A DNA stretch of 64,000 bases from Vibrio sp. HB236076 (GCF_040957575.1 NZ_CP162601.1:2728001-2792000), one strand, 5' to 3'; positions 9,718 through 19,994 are shown, counted from the first letter of the stretch. Notes: generated by a model from the sequence alone, not told the origin. Made by a program: numbers and translations.

Positions 9718-9754
9718 TCTAACTTACTTTTTGATTAATAATAAGTAAGTTAGA
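9718..9754 (-). terminator. Terminator between convergent ATP-grasp and wecF-like genes
   Basis: A perfect 11-bp inverted repeat TCTAACTTACT/AGTAAGTTAGA (9718-9728 and 9744-9754). Read on the minus strand it is followed by a T-rich tract (plus-strand A run at 9712-9717), so it best terminates the minus-strand wecE-wecF pair; it may also work for the plus strand. Confidence 0.7.
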
Positions 9755-9773
9755 CACGATTTACACTTTTAAC

Positions 9774-10829
9774 TTAAGAGTTATAAAGGTCATTTAACTG
9801 CGAAACCAAATTTTCTTTTGAAAAGTAATTATATATTATTTCTTTATTTTTCTGAACATCTATCTCGTCATCAAGATTAATTTCATTGACATCTAGAACA
9901 TCCAAATTCAAGCTATTAAAAAAGTCCCATTGAGTTGTTCCTGAAAAAACATATACCTTTTTCCCCAAGCCTAACAAAGAAATTATATTCCCTAAAGCTT
10001 GTGGCCTTTTATGATTAAATATAGCTATATCAACTTCGGATAGTAATTTATGATACTCTTTTATTGGCATCAGTTCAGTTAAACCATGAAATTTATTTCC
10101 AAACAAGTTAGATCCTAACGTCATTATATGTTTAGCATATTTCTTATCCCCATAACTAAGTGGACAAAAAACATTCCCAATATCTGAGACTTTATTATCT
10201 TTCAATAATCTATTAAAAATCTCTTCATGATTATTTATAGGATCTGCTGAATTCCCAATAAGTATATTTGGTTTACTATTTATTTTATTAGATGATTCAA
10301 TTTTTGGTGGTATATTTGTTGGATATGAAAAACACGGTACAAATCTACCTTTTGCCCCATAGTTTTTCATTGCTAACTGAAAATTCCCCTTAGAGACAGT
10401 TGCTATTGATGAAAAAAGTGGGATTATTTTTCTTTTTATAATTTCTGGAACCGTTTTTTGTAATTCTGGATAAATCTGAGCATTATGAAGATCACCTCCC
10501 CAAACTATCCACTTACACTTCTTTGCATATTTTTGGGGAAGCATGTAAATAATAAAATTAAAAATTTTATTGTTGGTCGAATGTAGAATAACAATATCAG
10601 ACTTTATTAAATAATTTAAAAACTTCAAATAGAAATAAAACTTTCGTAAATTCCTTAGTTTCCCTTTTCCATTGCACTGAACAACATCAGGAAAGCCATC
10701 AAGACGCTTATCAAAACCATAAAAGTAATAAAGGTGATTGTTTGAATTGGCATTTTCTTTGTTAAATTCTATAAAAGGATATACAAACTTATCTATATTA
10801 CCAATATGTAGAACTAATTTTTTACTCAT
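9774..10829 (-). CDS. wecF: WecF-like 4-acetamido-4,6-dideoxygalactose (Fuc4NAc) transferase, GT56
   Basis: 351 residues. I place the start at ATG 10829, which has an AAAGG ribosome-binding site 6 nt upstream; a GTG two codons earlier sits inside that site. Family landmarks of WecF/RffT (GT56) are present: WIVWGGDLHN, ILIGNSADPINNHEEIF, VFCPLSYGDKKYAKHI and the C-terminal DIAIFNHKRPQALGNIISLLGLGKKVY. In the enterobacterial common antigen pathway this enzyme moves Fuc4NAc from dTDP-Fuc4NAc to lipid II. Here it overlaps the wecE-like aminotransferase by 8 nt. The other ECA genes, including the N-acetyltransferase wecD, are not in the window, so the true acceptor may be a core or O-antigen glycan. 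The DNA is very AT-rich. Confidence 0.85.
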   Translation of the reverse strand: MSKKLVLHIGNIDKFVYPFIEFNKENANSNNHLYYFYGFDKRLDGFPDVVQCNGKGKLRNLRKFYFYLKFLNYLIKSDIVILHSTNNKIFNFIIYMLPQKYAKKCKWIVWGGDLHNAQIYPELQKTVPEIIKRKIIPLFSSIATVSKGNFQLAMKNYGAKGRFVPCFSYPTNIPPKIESSNKINSKPNILIGNSADPINNHEEIFNRLLKDNKVSDIGNVFCPLSYGDKKYAKHIMTLGSNLFGNKFHGLTELMPIKEYHKLLSEVDIAIFNHKRPQALGNIISLLGLGKKVYVFSGTTQWDFFNSLNLDVLDVNEINLDDEIDVQKNKEIIYNYFSKENLVSQLNDLYNS

Positions 10830-11979
10830 AATCACCTTTAAAGAATTTGTGTAAGTTAGAAATTACATAATCTAATTCACTATCAGTCATATTATAAAAA
10901 AGAGGTAGCCTAAGTAACCTTTCGCTTTCAGTTGTTGTATTGATATCACTTCCATAAAAGAGGCTAGACTTACAGCCTTTCTCAGATGAATGCAATGGTA
11001 TGTAGTGAAAAACAGCCACAATGCCTTTTTCTTTTAGGAAATCTATTAGTGTCGTTCTTTCTTCTATATTTTTTAACTTAATATAAAACATATGAGCATT
11101 GTGAATACACTCTTTAGGACATATAGGTAATTCAACTAATCCTTGTTCATGTAAGTCCGATAGTTCTTTATAGTATTTATTCCATATGGTCTTTCTTCTG
11201 TCATTAATAATGTCATAAAATTCTAGTTGTGCCATTAGATATGCCGATTGGATCTCAGATGGCAAGTATGAGCTACCAACATCGACCCAACTATATTTAT
11301 CAACCATACCTCTAAAGAACTGACTTCTATTGGTTCCTTTTTCCCTAATTATTTCAGCTCTTTGAATAAAGCTTTCATCATTAATGAGAAGCAATCCTCC
11401 TTCCCCACCACTAGTATAATTTTTTGTTTCATGAAAGCTAAATGCAGAAAGATGCCCAATAGTACCTAGAGGTTTACCTTTATAAAATGAATTAACCCCT
11501 TGTGCGGCATCTTCAACAACAAATAAACCATGTCGGTTTGCAATATCCATTATAGTATCCATTTCACATGATATACCGGCATAATGAACAGGGACGATTA
11601 CTTTTGTATTTTTTGTTATAGCATTTTCTATTAAACTTTCATCAATATTCATTGTATCTTTTCTTATATCAACAAATATTATTTTTGCTCCTCTGAGTAA
11701 AAAAGGATTAGCTGTACTGACAAAGGTATAGCTTGGTATTATAACCTCGTCGCCTTCACCTATATTAAGCAATATAGCTGCGAGTTCTAATGCATGAGTA
11801 CAAGATGGTGTAATGAGAGCTTTCTTTACTCCTAATTTTTTCTCAAACCAGGTTTGACACTCAAGCCCAAAGAACCTATCACCGCTTAACTTCATACTGT
11901 CGATAGCGTCAGTAATATAAGAAATTTCTTTCCCTGTAACTGGAGCTTTGTTAAAGGGAATATATATATCATCACTCAT
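10822..11979 (-). CDS. wecE: dTDP-4-amino-4,6-dideoxygalactose transaminase (WecE-like, PLP-dependent)
   Basis: 385 residues of the DegT/DnrJ/EryC1/StrS aminotransferase family, close to the length of E. coli WecE. It starts MSDDIYIPFNKAPVTGKE. The PLP-binding lysine lies in FSFHETKNYTSGGEGG (K186), and the PLP-contacting Asp in VEDAAQGV (D157). It converts dTDP-4-keto-6-deoxyglucose to the 4-amino sugar that WecF transfers after acetylation. The close match of the start and active-site segments to WecE, plus the linked wecF, support this reading over other sugar aminotransferases. It is transcribed away from the glycosyltransferase at 12225 from a 245-bp AT-rich intergenic region. Confidence 0.87.
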   Translation of the reverse strand: MSDDIYIPFNKAPVTGKEISYITDAIDSMKLSGDRFFGLECQTWFEKKLGVKKALITPSCTHALELAAILLNIGEGDEVIIPSYTFVSTANPFLLRGAKIIFVDIRKDTMNIDESLIENAITKNTKVIVPVHYAGISCEMDTIMDIANRHGLFVVEDAAQGVNSFYKGKPLGTIGHLSAFSFHETKNYTSGGEGGLLLINDESFIQRAEIIREKGTNRSQFFRGMVDKYSWVDVGSSYLPSEIQSAYLMAQLEFYDIINDRRKTIWNKYYKELSDLHEQGLVELPICPKECIHNAHMFYIKLKNIEERTTLIDFLKEKGIVAVFHYIPLHSSEKGCKSSLFYGSDINTTTESERLLRLPLFYNMTDSELDYVISNLHKFFKGDYE

Positions 11980-12224
11980 TATTAAACAGCCTATATTTTA
12001 TCATCTTGGTTAGAATTTTAATTATATTATTAACACCAACACAAAATGTGAAGTAAAAGTAAAATTATAACGACAGCGGTTATATTGCAAATTTTTAAAA
12101 TATCTTTATGTTACTAAATTGGAAATATATAAAACAACATTACTTAACAACTCGAACAGAAAACTATGAAGTATGTTCGAAATGTAGTATTTTATATGTT
12201 TTAATACTGTAAATAAGTAATCTC
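11980..12224. promoter_or_regulatory. Divergent AT-rich promoter region between the wecE-like gene and a GT4 gene
   Basis: 245 bp of extremely AT-rich DNA between divergent start codons. It must carry promoters for both directions. Candidate -10-like elements are abundant but none stands out, so no exact site is given. This is also where composition returns from the AT-rich insert towards the window average. Confidence 0.5.
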
Positions 12225-13340
12225 ATGAAAATAGCACTAGTACACATGCGTCATGCAAAAGTCGGTGGAACAGAACTCTTTCTGAACCAAATTGCCAAGT
12301 ACCTCTGCGAAAAAGGCGAAGATGTCACTATTATTTGCCGTACTCATGAAGAGCCTAGTCACCCCAAAATCAAGTTTCAAGTACTCAAGCCTCTCAGTAT
12401 CGGTAAAGCACATCGTGTTTATCGTTTTGCGAAAGCGGTAGAAAAACACATCAAACACAGCGATTATGACATAGTTTATGCACTAGGGAAGACGTGGACA
12501 CACGATCTTATCAGAGTGGGGGGAGGTACCCGTAAACACATCGTCGACTTAAGAAAGGCGAAAAAGCCAACATTACGTGATAGAGTTTCTATGTACATTG
12601 AGCGTAAGGCCTTATCCGAAAATGATAATTTATATGTAATTTCAAATTCTTATAAAAGCACTCATGAAATTCAAGCTGACTATAGTGTTCCTCATGAGAA
12701 ACTAATCACTATCCATAATGCAGTCGACACAAACAGGTTTGACAGAAGACAATATCAAAAAGAAACAGACAATATCAAAAAGAAAATCGGCATCACAAAC
12801 GCCAACTTGCCCACCTTTTTGTTTTTAGGGTCAGGCTACAACAGAAAAGGGTTAGAGCCTACCTTAAATGCTTTTTCTAACCTACCTTTCGACGCAAATC
12901 TGGTCATTGTGGGTAATGAATCTAATCCTGAAAAATATCATCAATTGGCTCAGACTCTTGGTATTGATAAGCGATGTTTCTTCCTGGGAAAACAAGAGAA
13001 CCCCGAACACTATTTTGCCCTTGCTGATTGCTATGTATTCCCCACAAAGTATGAACCCTTTGGTTTTACTGCAATAGAAGCATTATCTTCTGGTTGTCCG
13101 GTCATCACAACCCAAGACTGTGGAGCCAAAGAGGTTATGAATGAAAATGTAAGTACAATTCTTGGCACAGGCTTTACAACAGAAGAGCTTACAAATGCGA
13201 TGATAAAATGGGTGCAAAATCAACCCAAAGACCTTCCTCAGCAGTGTCGAGAGTCAGTAATGAAACTCGACGTAGAAGCCATCATGGAAGAAAATTATCA
13301 AGTAATTTTAGACGCTTATAAATTAAAGAAAAAGATGTAA
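12225..13340 (+). CDS. glycosyltransferase family 4 (LPS core-type)
   Basis: 371 residues with a GT-B fold. The N-terminal MKIALVHMRHAKVGGTELFLNQIA contains the GG-x-E acceptor-side motif. The C-terminal domain has FLFLGSGYNRKGLEPTLNAF, LVIVGNES and the nucleotide-sugar EX7E-type segment KYEPFGFTAIEALSSGCPVITT. It is a cytosolic transferase, distantly like WaaG, that probably adds a hexose to the LPS core; the sugar is unknown. A 20-nt unit is repeated in tandem at 12748-12785 (DNA of Gln-Tyr-Gln-Lys and Asp-Asn-Ile-Lys), read in two frames. It ends convergently, 11 nt from the GT9 gene on the other strand. Confidence 0.85.
   Translation: MKIALVHMRHAKVGGTELFLNQIAKYLCEKGEDVTIICRTHEEPSHPKIKFQVLKPLSIGKAHRVYRFAKAVEKHIKHSDYDIVYALGKTWTHDLIRVGGGTRKHIVDLRKAKKPTLRDRVSMYIERKALSENDNLYVISNSYKSTHEIQADYSVPHEKLITIHNAVDTNRFDRRQYQKETDNIKKKIGITNANLPTFLFLGSGYNRKGLEPTLNAFSNLPFDANLVIVGNESNPEKYHQLAQTLGIDKRCFFLGKQENPEHYFALADCYVFPTKYEPFGFTAIEALSSGCPVITTQDCGAKEVMNENVSTILGTGFTTEELTNAMIKWVQNQPKDLPQQCRESVMKLDVEAIMEENYQVILDAYKLKKKM
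12748..12785 (+). repeat. 20-bp-period tandem duplication inside the GT4 gene
   Basis: The string GACAATATCAAAAAGAAA occurs at 12748-12765 and again at 12768-12785, a period of 20 nt. Because 20 is not a multiple of 3, the two copies are translated in different frames (QYQKE and DNIKK), yet the gene remains open. Confidence 0.85.
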
Positions 13341-13351
13341 GCAAAAGCAAA

Positions 13352-14335
13352 CTAACTTCTAGTTAACTGCATGTTTGCGACAGAAACGACCCTTTCAACA
13401 GGTATTGATGCGATATCTTTTTGATCTTCGGCAGGAAACACACACCAAGAATCATCATAACAATGATACCACTCAGTCAGAACATGATACGGTGATTTCG
13501 GGGTCTTCGGACAATGAGTCCAACCCCAAATCATAAGCATCGGTGATTTCATCATCTGAAAGATGTGGCATGGCCCACAATCATTGGAAATGACCAATCG
13601 AGATTGTTTTGCAATATCAACTAGATCTGAAATTTTAGGTGATACACGAATGTCTAAATTCATCCCTTCAAGCTCACGCTCTATTTGTTGTTGCTTGTCG
13701 GATTCTTGTGGCCCTAAGACGACGCATATTTTTTTAATACATTCGTTATCTAAAACAATCTTTTTTACCGCTGACAAAAAGTGCTCTAATGGCCATATTT
13801 TAAAGGCTCCTGCGCCGCCGCAAGGTACGATTGTCAATGTTTCTTTTTTATTTAATTCTAATGCTTCAATCCCCAACATGCCAATAACACGAGTATCATA
13901 ATCAGTTCCCAGAGCTACATTTGCTAGCTCAAGGTTATTATTAGCGATATATTGCTTCCCCTTTTTAGAGTCAAGAAACACTTGGTAGTTATTAAACCAT
14001 TTAATAAACCCTAAAGAGCTGAATGAGAACTTGTTCTTAACATTAGATAACATACAGACTAGATGTATTCTTTCTGATCCTGAATAAATATTAAAAACCG
14101 AATCAAAGTGACACTTGTTAAATTCAAAAACCAACTTAACAGTACTCCACTCCTTATAATTAATAACTTTATTTACCAAGTTACAATTGAGGAATAAATT
14201 ACTGTTATTTGACTTTGTAAAAACTGTAATTTCACTTTTAGGGAATCTCGTTTTTAAAGCACAGAATAAGGGGAGCTGTGTAGTGATATTACCGAACTGA
14301 GCCCGGTGTGGTACGAAGACGGCTATCTTTTTCAT
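13352..14335 (-). CDS. glycosyltransferase family 9 (heptosyltransferase-like)
   Basis: 327 residues. MKKIAVFVPHRAQFGNITTQLPLF is a GT9-type N-terminus, although the usual Gly-Asp pair after the first strand is replaced by Gly-Asn. IVPCGGAGAFKIWPLEHF (nucleotide-sugar phosphate binding) and SRLVISNDCGPCHIFQMM (C-terminal GT9 motif) are clear. It probably adds a heptose to the LPS core. It lies 19 nt downstream of kdkA in a minus-strand group dgkA-kdkA-this gene. Base composition is somewhat AT-rich, intermediate between the insert and the rest. The acceptor cannot be told from sequence; WaaQ-like activity is a possibility. Confidence 0.82.
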   Translation of the reverse strand: MKKIAVFVPHRAQFGNITTQLPLFCALKTRFPKSEITVFTKSNNSNLFLNCNLVNKVINYKEWSTVKLVFEFNKCHFDSVFNIYSGSERIHLVCMLSNVKNKFSFSSLGFIKWFNNYQVFLDSKKGKQYIANNNLELANVALGTDYDTRVIGMLGIEALELNKKETLTIVPCGGAGAFKIWPLEHFLSAVKKIVLDNECIKKICVVLGPQESDKQQQIERELEGMNLDIRVSPKISDLVDIAKQSRLVISNDCGPCHIFQMMKSPMLMIWGWTHCPKTPKSPYHVLTEWYHCYDDSWCVFPAEDQKDIASIPVERVVSVANMQLTRS

Positions 14336-14354
14336 AAAAGCTAAATTAAATCCA

Positions 14355-15074
14355 TTATAATTTCAACTGATCGTATTCATGAAAGAAATTATCTATATCT
14401 TTACCTTTTAAGTAAAGCGTCTGTTTTGTCTTTTCTTTGATAAATGATCGTTTTAAGCGTTCTAAATTTTTTTCTTGCCAACCGCTATCATTGCGCTTAA
14501 CACACTTATCAAAATCAATAATCCAAACTTTTTCATCTTTATCGATCAAAATATTGTGGATGTTCAGATCCGTGTGGTCGACACCAGCTTGATGCATTTT
14601 TGCAATCTCTCGGCCTATTTTTTGATACAACTCCGCGCTAATTGGCCGTTTCTGTAAAATCGAGACCAAGTCTTCAGCATCGGCAATTCGCTCTGTCAAA
14701 ATATCCGCTTGATAGACAAAACCCGATTTTACTGCTCTCGCTGCCAAGGGTTTAGGCACGTTAACGCCATGAGAACGCAACGTGAGTAACAAATCAAATT
14801 CGGCGAAACTGCGAGTCTTAGGCCAAGACACAAACCAATAGTGATCGCGCACTATTTTGCCAAATAACCCACCGCGTAAATAATGACGAAGTGCAGCCTG
14901 CTCTACTCCCGCATCAACAAACCACGTCGTGCCTCGCCCTTGCGCGCTGCCAACGATGGCATCTTGCTCACGCCAATACTGGGCATCGAACACTTGCTCG
15001 ATGGGGTGTTGAGTAAAATCTGGGTGGTAAATTATTTTACCACCGGCAATATCGATTTGAGCCGGTACATTCAT
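14355..15074 (-). CDS. kdkA: 3-deoxy-D-manno-octulosonic acid kinase
   Basis: 239 residues from ATG 15074; a TTG one codon earlier is less likely. It phosphorylates Kdo at position 4 on Kdo-lipid IVA. It has an atypical protein-kinase-like fold with catalytic-loop segment HTDLNIHN (about residues 167-174) and metal-binding IDFDK (about 186-190). The N-terminal YHPDFTQHPIEQVFDAQYW and GRGTTWFVD are typical of KdkA from Haemophilus and Vibrio. KdkA accompanies a WaaA that adds only one Kdo, which links this gene to waaA upstream. It sits between dgkA and a GT9 gene in the same orientation. Confidence 0.93.
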   Translation of the reverse strand: MNVPAQIDIAGGKIIYHPDFTQHPIEQVFDAQYWREQDAIVGSAQGRGTTWFVDAGVEQAALRHYLRGGLFGKIVRDHYWFVSWPKTRSFAEFDLLLTLRSHGVNVPKPLAARAVKSGFVYQADILTERIADAEDLVSILQKRPISAELYQKIGREIAKMHQAGVDHTDLNIHNILIDKDEKVWIIDFDKCVKRNDSGWQEKNLERLKRSFIKEKTKQTLYLKGKDIDNFFHEYDQLKL

Positions 15075-15101
15075 CAATCTGTGATCCCTAGATACGAAAA
15101 A

Positions 15102-15485
15102 TTATAAAAAGAAGTGATGATAAAAAATGGTCGCCCATGTGATCACCGCGAAAAGTAAGGAGACAAACACCGCAGCGGAGCCGATGTCTTTGGCGCGGCC
15201 ACTGAGTTCATGACGCTCGACGCCAACTCGGTCGACCACCGCCTCAATCGCAGAGTTGAGCAGCTCAACAATCAACACCAAGATCACCGTTCCCAGTAAC
15301 ATCAATCGTTCAAGATAAGTAAAATCGAACACGAGCAATACAGGAATCGCGATCAGCAACAGGTTGACCTCTTGGCGTATCGCCGCTTCGTAGCGAAACG
15401 CGGCGTATAAGCCTTGAAAAGAATAGCCGGTTGCTTTAATCAGTCGCGTGATCCCTTTCGCAGGCTTAGAGTTGGCATTGGTCAT
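15102..15485 (-). CDS. dgkA: diacylglycerol kinase
   Basis: 127 residues from ATG 15485. This start aligns best with known DgkA N-termini (KGITRLIKATGYSFQGL); an alternative ATG at 15509 would add 8 acidic residues, and neither has a strong Shine-Dalgarno. It is a small trimeric inner-membrane kinase with three transmembrane helices that recycles diacylglycerol to phosphatidic acid. The hallmark block VELLNSAIEAVVDR plus HELSGRAKDIGSAAV (Glu, Asn, Glu, Asp active-site residues) is intact. It is divergent from the GT9 gene at 15571 and upstream of kdkA. Confidence 0.95.
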   Translation of the reverse strand: MTNANSKPAKGITRLIKATGYSFQGLYAAFRYEAAIRQEVNLLLIAIPVLLVFDFTYLERLMLLGTVILVLIVELLNSAIEAVVDRVGVERHELSGRAKDIGSAAVFVSLLFAVITWATIFYHHFFL

Positions 15486-15570
15486 ACGATTATCGTCATC
15501 ATTAGGCAAAATTGAGTGGCCTTTATTTTACATTTTTTTACTGGCTCTGCATAATGACACTATTCTTGCT

Positions 15571-16638
15571 ATGCGGCTAAAATCTATGTTTTCGACCCCT
15601 CCTAAATCATTGTGTATTTTACGTTTATCCGCCATTGGTGACGTGTGTAACACGATCGCCGCCGTGCAGGCGATCCAAACTCACTGGCCTGACACAAAAA
15701 TCACCTGGATTACAGGGAAAGTCGAAGCGCAATTGCTTGCCGCCATCGACAATGTCGAAATCATTACCTTTGACAAAAAAGCCGGCTGGAAAGGGTATCA
15801 AGCGCTGTGGAAGCAATTAAAAGGCCGACACTTTGACGCCTTATTGCATATGCAATATGCCTTGCGAGCCAGTATCGCGAGTTTAGGGATCAAAGCGAAA
15901 TTCAAACTGGGTTTTTCGCCAGAACGCAGTCAGGACTTTCAAACCTTATTTACCAATGTCAAAGTCCCCTCTCCCGATTCTTTACACGTTGCCGATGGCT
16001 TAATGGCCTTTGCTTATACTCTAGGGGTCCCTAAAACCCTTACCCCCCAATGGAACCTGACATACCCGCAGGAAGATCAGCAATGGGCATTGACGCACCT
16101 CAATCCACAATCGCGTAATCTAGTGATTGTGCCAGGCGCCAGCAAAGCTTATAAAAATTGGCATGCACAAGGCTATGTCGACGTCATTAAGCACATGCGA
16201 ACTAAAGGCTGGCACATCATTTTGGCTGGCAGCCCAGCTAATGTAGAACGACAATTAGCCGATGATATCCAACAGTTACTCGAAACGCCTTGTGTTAACT
16301 TAGTGGGAAAGTCGAGCATGTTGCAAATGCTGGCCCTACTTGATCACGTCGACTTGGTGCTTTGTCCTGACACGGGGCCGGCGCACATGGCCAGTGCGAT
16401 GCAAACCCCAGTCGTGGTATTATGTGCCCATCACAATCCCGAGCGCGTTGGTCCATACCACTACCGAGATTCAGTGGTTTCCGTGTATGAACAGCAGATT
16501 CATCTGCAAACGGGGAAATCCGTCGACGAATTAGACTGGCGAGAGCGTGTACAAAACCCAAAAGCGATGGAAATGATTACCGCTGAACACGTAACACAAG
16601 CATTAGATAACGTAGTCAATAATCGCTTGAATACATAA
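15571..16638 (+). CDS. glycosyltransferase family 9, heptosyltransferase I-like
   Basis: 355 residues from ATG 15571 (MRLKSMFSTPPKSLCILRLSAIGDVCNT); Met 15586 is an alternative. LRLSAIGD is the GT9 N-terminal motif with the catalytic Asp, IVPGASKAYKNWH and VLCPDTGPAHMASAM are the donor-binding motifs. From memory it resembles OpsX of Haemophilus, a heptosyltransferase acting on the Kdo of LPS, more than enterobacterial WaaC; this was not checked by alignment. It starts the plus-strand group GT9-GT4-coaD-GT90 and is divergent from dgkA. Confidence 0.86.
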   Translation: MRLKSMFSTPPKSLCILRLSAIGDVCNTIAAVQAIQTHWPDTKITWITGKVEAQLLAAIDNVEIITFDKKAGWKGYQALWKQLKGRHFDALLHMQYALRASIASLGIKAKFKLGFSPERSQDFQTLFTNVKVPSPDSLHVADGLMAFAYTLGVPKTLTPQWNLTYPQEDQQWALTHLNPQSRNLVIVPGASKAYKNWHAQGYVDVIKHMRTKGWHIILAGSPANVERQLADDIQQLLETPCVNLVGKSSMLQMLALLDHVDLVLCPDTGPAHMASAMQTPVVVLCAHHNPERVGPYHYRDSVVSVYEQQIHLQTGKSVDELDWRERVQNPKAMEMITAEHVTQALDNVVNNRLNT

Positions 16639-16712
16639 TCGAAACTTGTTCTACCAATCAAGATGACACAACCTTATCTTTTTTTATTTACAAAACGAAC
16701 TAGGTATTAAAA

Positions 16713-18228
<1,516 letters not shown>

Positions 18229-18239
18229 ACGTACATACC

Positions 18240-19163
18240 ATGTTAAAGAAATTTAAATACTACTCCAAAAATACCATGATATGGCTACTTCCTAATGTGA
18301 TAAGGAAGAACTGTGCAAAAAAAATTATCCGAGAGTACGTAAAATCCCCATGTGACTATGTAGAAGACCGCGTAAATTACTATTTAAAAATCAAACAGCC
18401 CTTTACTCTGCCAAAAGATAAGTCAACATCCGTAGCCAACTTCCAGAAGACAGGCGGGACGACATATTATTTTGATTTACATAAAGTTATCAAATGTTTT
18501 CCGAGCCATTACTCGTTTGCTTATCAAAACGGTGATGTCACTAAGATACCTCAAATACCGACGTTTTTAAAAAGTCGCCCCATCAATGATATCAATGACA
18601 ATTCGGTATTACTAAAACTCAATGAAGTACGTCATTTTTGTTTTGTTACGGACAATAAACCTTTTTTTGAGAAAAAAGATCAAGTGGTATGGCGAGGTTT
18701 AGGTCGCAAGCCTCATAGAAAGTTATTACTAACAAAGTATTACGACCATCCTATGTGTGATGTAGGAAGAACAGCTCCAATTGAAGGTGAACCTTATGAA
18801 AAGGGGTTTATGAGTATCAAAGAGCAACTTGATTTTAAATTCATATTAGCCATTGAAGGCAATGACGTCGCAACCAACTTAAAATGGGCGATGTCATCAA
18901 ACTCAGTCGTTATCATGACCAAACCCAAATTTGAAACTTGGTTCATGGAAGGGCGTTTAGAAGCCAACAAGCACTACATCGAGGTGAAAGATGATTACTC
19001 AGATCTCATCGATAAAATGGAGTATTACCTAAAACACCCAGACCAAGCTCAAAATATCATTAAAAATGCTCACCAATGGGTTGAACAATTCAAAGATAAA
19101 AAGCGAGAAAAGCTGATTTCATTGCTGGTCGCACATCGATATTTCGAACTGAACCAACAATAA
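18240..19163 (+). CDS. CAP10/GT90-type LPS glycosyltransferase
   Basis: 307 residues. The segment DQVVWRGLGRKPHRKLLL, the central ISIKEQLDFKF-like FMSIKEQLDFKFILAIEGNDVATNLKWAMSSNS and WFMEGRLEANKHYIEV match the CAP10/Glyco_transf_90 family, which in bacteria includes LPS core xylosyl- or glucosyl-type transferases. No signal peptide is evident. Composition is more AT-rich than coaD, as often in LPS outer-core genes. It follows coaD by 11 nt and ends 1 nt from the convergent mutM. The sugar transferred is unknown. Confidence 0.83.
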   Translation: MLKKFKYYSKNTMIWLLPNVIRKNCAKKIIREYVKSPCDYVEDRVNYYLKIKQPFTLPKDKSTSVANFQKTGGTTYYFDLHKVIKCFPSHYSFAYQNGDVTKIPQIPTFLKSRPINDINDNSVLLKLNEVRHFCFVTDNKPFFEKKDQVVWRGLGRKPHRKLLLTKYYDHPMCDVGRTAPIEGEPYEKGFMSIKEQLDFKFILAIEGNDVATNLKWAMSSNSVVIMTKPKFETWFMEGRLEANKHYIEVKDDYSDLIDKMEYYLKHPDQAQNIIKNAHQWVEQFKDKKREKLISLLVAHRYFELNQQ

Positions 19164-19164
19164 A

Positions 19165-19983
19165 CTAGGGCTCTAAGCGCTGACAATTCGGGCAATAAAA
19201 GGTGTTTCGCTGACCAATTTTTTCTGCCACTAACTCGGTAGAACACTGAGGGCAAGGCTCTCCCTCTTTGCCATACACTTGCAACTCTTGCGCAAAATAC
19301 CCTGGCTTACCATCGGCTTGAGAAAAGTCTTTTAGCGTCGTGCCACCTTGTTTTATTGATTGCGCTAACGTTGCTTTAATCGAGGCAACCAAGGTTTGCC
19401 ACTGCGCTGGTGTGACCTTTCCGGCTGGGGTTAATGGGTGAACTTGAGCGCTAAACAAAGACTCACTGGCATAGATATTACCGACCCCAACAACGTGCTG
19501 GTTATCCATAATAAAGCTTTTTACTGCCACTTTTTTATTTTTTGCCCGCTCAAGCATCCAGTCTGGTGAAAAGTCATCGGTAAGGGGCTCAGGACCTAAC
19601 TTGGCCAATACCGAATGCTCTTGCCCGGGCGCCACCCATAACCACGCCCCAAAGCGCCTTGGGTCATTGAAACGCAACACCTTACCATTGGCTAAAATGA
19701 CATCGACGTGATCGTGTTTGGCCGGGGTTAACAAGGCATCGAGTACCCGCAATGAGCCGGACATGCCCAAATGAACGATGGCGCTGCCTTTAGCCGTTTC
19801 AATCAATAAGTACTTAGCACGACGAGTCACTTGCGTCACTTGCTCGCCTTGTAAAAGAAACAGTTCTTGCGGGATCGGCCAGCGCAGTTTCTCAACCCGA
19901 CAGTCAATTCGTTCAATTCTTTGACCAATAATATGAGGGCTGATCCCTAAGCGACTTACTTCAACTTCTGGTAATTCTGGCAT
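19165..19983 (-). CDS. mutM: formamidopyrimidine-DNA glycosylase
   Basis: 272 residues. It excises 8-oxoguanine and Fapy lesions and nicks the abasic site. MPELPEVE provides the catalytic Pro1 (after Met removal) and Glu; the conserved Lys is in the [13 protein letters not shown] region, [12 protein letters not shown] is the helix-two-turn-helix, and the C-terminal zinc finger CPQC...CPNC is complete. It is the last gene of a minus-strand group epmA-unknown-mutM, 11 nt after the unknown gene. Confidence 0.97.
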   Translation of the reverse strand: MPELPEVEVSRLGISPHIIGQRIERIDCRVEKLRWPIPQELFLLQGEQVTQVTRRAKYLLIETAKGSAIVHLGMSGSLRVLDALLTPAKHDHVDVILANGKVLRFNDPRRFGAWLWVAPGQEHSVLAKLGPEPLTDDFSPDWMLERAKNKKVAVKSFIMDNQHVVGVGNIYASESLFSAQVHPLTPAGKVTPAQWQTLVASIKATLAQSIKQGGTTLKDFSQADGKPGYFAQELQVYGKEGEPCPQCSTELVAEKIGQRNTFYCPNCQRLEP

Positions 19984-19994
19984 TCGATTTAATC

